From Bog-793 sp050013835 (GTDB taxonomy: Bacteria > Actinomycetota > Acidimicrobiia > Acidimicrobiales > Bog-793), in the NCBI GenBank assembly GCA_050013835.1, contig JBEKEM010000009.1:62001-126000 (forward strand): a stretch of DNA of 64,000 bases, read 5' to 3'. How positions within the stretch are numbered: position 1 is the stretch's first letter; each line of letters starts with the position of its first letter. Shown here piece by piece: positions 59,804-64,000 of this stretch. The notes beneath the pieces were generated by a model that did not search any database, was not told the origin of the DNA, and worked only from the letters and a program-made list of their open reading frames with translations. The position numbers were made by a program, and so were the translations under genes.

Positions 59804-60938
59804 CGCCACCCCCGTTCCCGAACGGCGTTTCGCGCGCGTCCGCACCTCCCGGATCGGCGACGGGGGTATCGGCGAAGGCGTCGCGCCGGGCGATCTCCTC
59901 GCGGAAGTGCGAGACCGCCGCCAGGTATTCGGCCCCTCCCAGGTGCGCGCCCTCGGCGAACTCGATCCCGCCGCCCCCGGCGGAGGCAGCGCCGCTGGCG
60001 GCGAGCTCCCCCGGACCGGCGACGAGTGCCGCGGCGGAGACCCCGGCGCGGACTCCGCGACGCGACATTCCCTCGAGATGCGAAGCCGCCCCGGACTCGA
60101 ACAGCGGGATCAATTTCAGAAGCGAGAACGGCGAGAGCGCCGCGAGCGTGAGCAGGGCGATCCCCTGGACCGCGCCGGACACCCCCGAGGCGTCACCCAC
60201 CGACACGGCCGCCAGCGCCAGCACTCCGGCAATGACGAGCTTCGAGCAGATGAGCGCGGCGAGCGTCTCGCCCACCCGGCGCGCCCAGTGCGCCGTCGCC
60301 GACCACACGAGCCCGGCGAGCGCGATGGGGATGAACAGTGTCGCGACCGCCACCGCCGCCGACCGGACGATGAGCTCGACCCAGAGGACGAACGCCACCG
60401 CCGCGGCGAGCAGCGCGAGCAGCACGCCCGTGAAGCCCGACAGAACGCCGCCGCCGAACCCCGGTGCGAACGCCCCGACGAGCCGGTCGATCTCGAGGCG
60501 CGCCGGATGGCCGCCGACGGCGAGCAACACGCCGCTCAGCGAGTCCGTCACGGCGAGCGCCTGTGTGACGAGCTCGACGGCGACGGCCCCGAACAGCACG
60601 GCGAAGGGCAGCCGCACGAACACGGCCCGCGTGATCAGGCTGAGATCCTGCCGGGCGACGGCCTGGATCGTCGCGAGCAGCACGAACGGCAGCGTGAGTA
60701 GCGCGCCGATCCTCCACACGACGGCGAACTCGGTGCCGAAGCCGTTGCCGAGCGGCGAGCCCGTCGTCGAGCTGAGGGCGTGACCGAACGCAGCGAGCAA
60801 AAGCGCCGTCCCGCCCTCGATCCAGCTGGTGATGCCGTTGAGCAGGCCGTTGACAAGGGCGCCGACGCTGAACGAGAAGATCCCGGCGACGACCGAACCG
60901 GCTCCGCTGAGCTGGGCAACCACTCCGCCAGATGCCAC
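59796..60938 (-). CDS. TrbL/VirB6-like multi-span membrane protein of a type IV system
   Basis: A 380-residue protein with about seven membrane helices in residues 10-270 and a polar C-terminal tail. Its order in the cluster and composition (VLLATIQAVARQDLSLI, VGETLAALICSKLVIAGVLALAAV) match TrbL/VirB6-type components that form the inner-membrane pore. Family identity rests on topology and neighbours more than on motifs. GTG start; its stop overlaps the next gene by 8 bases. Confidence 0.7.
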   Translation of the reverse strand: MASGGVVAQLSGAGSVVAGIFSFSVGALVNGLLNGITSWIEGGTALLLAAFGHALSSTTGSPLGNGFGTEFAVVWRIGALLTLPFVLLATIQAVARQDLSLITRAVFVRLPFAVLFGAVAVELVTQALAVTDSLSGVLLAVGGHPARLEIDRLVGAFAPGFGGGVLSGFTGVLLALLAAAVAFVLWVELIVRSAAVAVATLFIPIALAGLVWSATAHWARRVGETLAALICSKLVIAGVLALAAVSVGDASGVSGAVQGIALLTLAALSPFSLLKLIPLFESGAASHLEGMSRRGVRAGVSAAALVAGPGELAASGAASAGGGGIEFAEGAHLGGAEYLAAVSHFREEIARRDAFADTPVADPGGADARETPFGNGGGDG

Positions 60939-60941
60939 GGC

Positions 60942-61262
60942 TCAGTGCAGGCCCTTGCCGGCGTCGAAAAGGAAGTTGAGCAGCGTCGGCGCCGCGCCAA
61001 TGACGAGCGCCGCCGCCGCCGAAACGAGCACGGCCCGGCGGCCGGTCGAGGCGTTCTGGTAGTTGTTCGTGTGCGCGCCGAGCGCCCACGTCGCGGCGCC
61101 GATGACGAGCCCGGCCAACGCGGCGAGCAGGCCCCAGAAGGCGATCCCGTTGACGAGCTGCTGGAGCGTGCCGCTGCCCGGCAAACCGTTGGCGTTCGGG
61201 TCGAGCGAGAGCGTGCCGGACTCGCCGAGCCGTTCGAACAGGGTGGGAAGAACCGTCAACAC
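60942..61262 (-). CDS. VirB2/TrbC-like small membrane protein (DUF6112-like)
   Basis: A 106-residue protein with two membrane helices (GIAFWGLLAALAGLVIGAATWALG and AVLVSAAAALVIGAAPTLLNFLF) joined by a short hydrophilic loop (HTNNYQNASTGRR), a pattern of VirB2 pilin-like and DUF6112 proteins of actinobacterial conjugative elements. The pre-helix part LPGSGTLQQLVNG matches that group. The GTG at 61262 is chosen because GAGGAGG lies 6 bases before it. First gene of the cluster. Confidence 0.72.
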   Translation of the reverse strand: MLTVLPTLFERLGESGTLSLDPNANGLPGSGTLQQLVNGIAFWGLLAALAGLVIGAATWALGAHTNNYQNASTGRRAVLVSAAAALVIGAAPTLLNFLFDAGKGLH

Positions 61263-61382
61263 CGCGCACCTCCTCGGGATGGTGACCACAGGATCCGGTC
61301 CTTCGACCGGGCGGCCGGGCGGTCCCGACGAGCGGCGGCGCCTGGCGCCGGGTGACCCGGCGGAGTTCAGGCGTGCGTCGTC

Positions 61383-61411
61383 AACTTACATGATAATCCG
61401 TGTCGTTTCAA
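61383..61411 (-). promoter_or_regulatory. Candidate promoter of the type IV cluster
   Basis: On the minus strand TTGAAA (61411-61406), a 17-base spacer and TAAGTT (61388-61383) form a fair sigma-70-type promoter in a locally AT-rich island, about 120 bases before the first gene. The same island may hold the divergent senX3 promoter. Confidence 0.35.
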
Positions 61412-61487
61412 CTGTTTCTATGAGCGAGCCGGGCTCCCGACCGACAAGCTGCAATGCTGGGGGCGTGCGAGTTCCCCGGCGGTCGCC

Positions 61488-62744
61488 GTGATCGCCTTCG
61501 TACGCGCCTCGTCCACCGCTCTCGCGATCGCGGCCGGAGCCGCCGTCGTTCTCATCTACCTGGCGTTCGCCATCGGAAGCCGGCGCGGCATCAAGGCCCT
61601 CAAGCAACGGCTCGTCTCCCTCGGCGACCGGCTCGGCGCCGACCCGCTGCCGCGGGACCCCAAACGGCTCGAGGACGCCCTCGGCCACGTCGAACGAGCA
61701 ACCGAACACGCCGCCGAGACCGTCGCCGATTCGAGCGCCGACGCCATCCGCCTGCGCCGGGTCCTCGACTCGCTCTCCCAGGCCGTGATCGTCTGTGACG
61801 AGCACGGCGAGCTCGTCTTCCGCAACAGCCGCGCCATCTCGCTGATGGGGAGCCGCCACGGGGACGCCTTGGCGACGCAGGCCGTCGAGGAGCTGCTCAG
61901 CACCACCTCCCCCGGCGCCTCCGAGGAGCGCACCCTCGAGCTCTACGGTCCCCCACGCCGCACCCTCTCGGTCCGCACCGAGAGCATCGACAACGGACAG
62001 CGGACGCTCGGGGTGATCGCGATCATCGACGACGTCTCCGAGCGGCGTCGGCTCGAGGAGGTCCGCCGCGACTTTGTCGCCAACGTCAGCCACGAGCTGA
62101 AGACACCGATGGGCGCCCTCGGCCTGCTCGCCGAGACCCTCCTTGCCGAGACCGAGCCCGAGGTGTCGCGCCGCCTCACGCAGCGGATCCACTCCGAGGC
62201 GTTCCGCATCTCGCGCATCATCGATGACCTTCTGGACCTGTCGCGCATCGAGAACGAGGAGTCGCCGCCGCGCGAGCCGGTGCTCGTCAACCTCGTCATG
62301 GCCGAAGCCGCCGAACGGGTACGGTTTGCCGCTGAGCAGCGCGACGTCGAGATCAAGCTCGAGGAGCCCTCGCCCCCGGTCGCCGTCCTCGGCGACCGCC
62401 GGCAGCTGACCTCGGCGCTGTACAACCTGCTCGAGAACGCGGTGAAGTTCTCCTACGAAGGCGGCGTCGTCGAGTTCACGGGTCGCGGCGACGGCGACGA
62501 CGTCGTGATCGCCGTCGCCGACAAGGGCCTCGGAATTCCGACCCGCGACCTCGAGCGGATCTTCGAGCGCTTCTATCGCGTCGACCACGGGCGGAGCCGG
62601 TCGACGGGCGGGACGGGGCTCGGCCTCTCGATCGTCCGTCACGTCGCCAGCAGCCATAACGGCAGTGTCCACGTCGAGTCACGGGAGGGGGAGGGTTCCA
62701 CGTTCACGCTCCGCCTCCCACTGCAGGGGAGAGGCGGAACATGA
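61488..62744 (+). CDS. senX3: Sensor histidine kinase, SenX3/PhoR-like
   Basis: A 418-residue kinase. One or two membrane segments (about 8-30) are followed by a PAS-like sensor (about 88-185), then the phosphorylation box FVANVSHELKTPMGAL with His202, N box NLLENAVKFSYEGG, G1 DKGLGIP, and F/G2 boxes FERFYRVDHGRSRSTGGTGLGLSIV. It should sense phosphate supply via Pst and phosphorylate RegX3. GTG start at 61488. Overlaps the regulator gene by 4 bases. Confidence 0.93.
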   Translation: MIAFVRASSTALAIAAGAAVVLIYLAFAIGSRRGIKALKQRLVSLGDRLGADPLPRDPKRLEDALGHVERATEHAAETVADSSADAIRLRRVLDSLSQAVIVCDEHGELVFRNSRAISLMGSRHGDALATQAVEELLSTTSPGASEERTLELYGPPRRTLSVRTESIDNGQRTLGVIAIIDDVSERRRLEEVRRDFVANVSHELKTPMGALGLLAETLLAETEPEVSRRLTQRIHSEAFRISRIIDDLLDLSRIENEESPPREPVLVNLVMAEAAERVRFAAEQRDVEIKLEEPSPPVAVLGDRRQLTSALYNLLENAVKFSYEGGVVEFTGRGDGDDVVIAVADKGLGIPTRDLERIFERFYRVDHGRSRSTGGTGLGLSIVRHVASSHNGSVHVESREGEGSTFTLRLPLQGRGGT

Positions 62745-63532
62745 GCACCATTGAGGGATCCGCCGGACCTGCCCCGGGCGAAAAGCGCACGCGGGTCCTG
62801 CTCGCCGAGGATGAAGAGTCCTTCGTCGAGGCACTCGTCATCGGGCTCGAACGGGAGGGCTTCGCCATCACGGTCGCCCGCGACGGCGCCGAGGCGCTCG
62901 AGCTCTTCGATGCCAGCGAGCCCGACCTGATCCTGCTCGACATCATGCTGCCGAAGATCTCCGGGCTCGACGTGTGCCGGACGATCCGGACACGCTCGGC
63001 GGTGCCGATCATCATGGTGACGGCGAAGACGACCGAGATCGACACCGTCGTCGGACTCGAGGTCGGTGCCGACGACTACGTCGCGAAGCCTTACCGCCTG
63101 CACGAACTCGTGTCCCGCATGCGTGCTGTCCTCCGTCGCGCCTCTCGGTCCGAAACGTCCGAAAAGCCCCAGGCGGCCGAGGGACGGGCGGGGCCCCCGG
63201 TTCCCGACACCCTCCCCCGCAACGTGCTCGAGGTCGGCGAGGTCACGCTCGACCTCGATCGCCACGAGTGCACGGTGCGCGGCGAGGAGGTCTCGCTCCC
63301 GCTGAAGGAGTTCGAGCTTCTCGAACAGCTGCTGCTCAGCGCGGGCCGCGTGCTCACGCGTGACACTCTCATCTCGCGAGTCTGGGGTGCCGACTACGTC
63401 GGTGACACGAAGACGCTCGACGTCCACGTCAAGCGGCTGCGCGCCCACATCGAGCTCAATCCGTCGGAGCCAAAGCTCATCACCACGATCCGCGGCCTTG
63501 GCTACCGCTTCGAAACGGCCCGCCGCCGCTAG
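62741..63532 (+). CDS. regX3: Response regulator, RegX3/PhoB-like
   Basis: A 263-residue OmpR-family regulator. The receiver domain has the acidic pair AEDEE, phospho-acceptor Asp67 in LILLDIMLP, and Lys in DDYVAKPYR. The DNA-binding winged helix is near the end (LPLKEFELLEQLLLSAGRVLTRDTLISRVWG then DVHVKRLRAHIE). It likely activates pst. The linker of about 35 residues is long. Confidence 0.94.
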   Translation: MSTIEGSAGPAPGEKRTRVLLAEDEESFVEALVIGLEREGFAITVARDGAEALELFDASEPDLILLDIMLPKISGLDVCRTIRTRSAVPIIMVTAKTTEIDTVVGLEVGADDYVAKPYRLHELVSRMRAVLRRASRSETSEKPQAAEGRAGPPVPDTLPRNVLEVGEVTLDLDRHECTVRGEEVSLPLKEFELLEQLLLSAGRVLTRDTLISRVWGADYVGDTKTLDVHVKRLRAHIELNPSEPKLITTIRGLGYRFETARRR

Positions 63533-63552
63533 ACGGCCGTGACGACCGGACA

Positions 63553-63987
63553 ATGACGGACGGGTTCGCCCACCTCACAGTCGACCGGGTCGAGCGACGA
63601 TCCCGTTCGCCCGCGAGCGCCCCGCAGCCGGTAGGGCGTCGGCCCCGACCGGAGGCGGTCACCACCGCGATCACCGGTTACGAGACACGTGCCCGTTTGG
63701 GGGCCGGTACCGCCGTCGCCGTGGGACCGGAGAAGCTCGACGAGCTTGACGTCGACCGTCCGTGGCTCGTCATCGTCTGGAACGACCCGGTGAACTTGAT
63801 GAGCTACGTCACCTACGTCTTCCAGAAGCTGTTCGGCTACTCGCTCGCCAAAGCGACTCGCCTCATGCTCGACGTGCACCGCAAGGGTCGGGCCGTCGTC
63901 GCCTCCGGACCGCGCGAGCGGGTCGAGCTCGACGTCGCCCGTCTGCACCGCCACGGGCTGTGGGCGACCTTGGAGCACCAGAGTTGA
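63553..63987 (+). CDS. clpS: ClpS adaptor of the Clp protease
   Basis: A 144-residue reading frame whose last 80 residues are ClpS: RPWLVIVWNDPVNLMSYVTYVFQKLFGYS, then ATRLMLDVHRKGRAVVASGPRERVE and ARLHRHGLWATLE. ClpS hands proteins with destabilising N-terminal residues to ClpC/ClpA. The N-terminal 60 residues have no counterpart in ClpS; the start may be at GTG 63721, giving 88 residues. It follows regX3 by 20 bases. Confidence 0.9.
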   Translation: MTDGFAHLTVDRVERRSRSPASAPQPVGRRPRPEAVTTAITGYETRARLGAGTAVAVGPEKLDELDVDRPWLVIVWNDPVNLMSYVTYVFQKLFGYSLAKATRLMLDVHRKGRAVVASGPRERVELDVARLHRHGLWATLEHQS

Positions 63988-64000
63988 CCGCGCCCGATCG

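Noticed and set aside
55363..61262. A complete integrative conjugative element
   Set aside because: No relaxase, integrase, replication gene, tRNA target or flanking repeat was found, so only a secretion cluster is claimed.

Overview
The window is about 64 kb of very GC-rich DNA with short intergenic gaps, frequent GTG and TTG starts, and many 4-base start/stop overlaps. The gene set points to an actinobacterial chromosome. It includes CarD, a SigR/RsrA thiol-stress pair, ClpC with a separate Clp-N-domain protein, coproheme decarboxylase (ChdC/HemQ), a SenX3/RegX3-type two-component system, a DUF2342 metalloprotease beside tilS and hpt, and an actinobacterial-style PrgI/SCO6880 conjugation protein. 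Absence of panD, lsr2 and ftsH from the otherwise familiar hpt-fol-pan-coaX-lysS-clpC neighbourhood, plus a sulfoquinovose synthase and nickel-pincer genes, hints at a lineage outside the best-known Streptomyces/Mycobacterium group. I cannot name a genus.

Positions 1-9.4 kb: a trehalose-phosphate-synthase-like fragment at the edge; a SAM riboswitch controlling a threonine-synthase-like PLP enzyme that is translationally coupled to a MoaD/ThiS-like sulfur carrier; groEL behind a perfect CIRCE operator; chdC with larE; two small unrecognised genes; a GNAT acetyltransferase; a frameshifted uridine-kinase-like gene; citrate synthase; and a stand-alone Clp N-domain protein. Positions 9.4-29 kb, mostly minus strand: rlmB-ispF-ispD-carD, clpC, a polyprenyl diphosphate synthase (plus strand), then a long cofactor operon (hpt, folE, folP, a pseudo-phosphatase-like gene, folB, folK, panC, nadB, nadC, coaX, lysS), preceded by sigR-rsrA-DUF2342-tilS.

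Positions 29-48.6 kb: secreted and membrane proteins of unknown function, an agmatine deiminase and carbamoyltransferase pair, a decayed HicAB toxin-antitoxin locus, three tRNA genes, signal peptidase I, larB-larC, sqdB, and a heme operon (hemE-cpfC-cgoX) that continues into an apolipoprotein N-acyltransferase lacking its catalytic cysteine. A 17-bp inverted repeat forms the ends of two convergent genes around about 425 bp of non-coding DNA. GtrA-like, TesB, a membrane protein and TatA follow.

Positions 48.7-64 kb: a fused alpha-beta 2-oxoacid dehydrogenase E1, the phosphate transporter in the order pstB-pstS-pstC-pstA, a compact five-gene type IV secretion cluster (pilin-like, TrbL-like, SCO6880-like, VirB4-like, VirD4-like), then senX3-regX3 and clpS. 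The secretion cluster sits exactly between the phosphate transporter and its likely regulator, with no relaxase, integrase or attachment site visible.

The linked themes are heme synthesis by the coproporphyrin route (chdC at one site, hemE-cpfC-cgoX at another), nickel-pincer cofactor synthesis split over two sites (larE, larBC), Clp proteolysis (ClpC, a ClpC-N-domain paralogue, ClpS), and phosphate sensing and uptake. All assignments come from reading the sequence and remembered family features. No database search was run.
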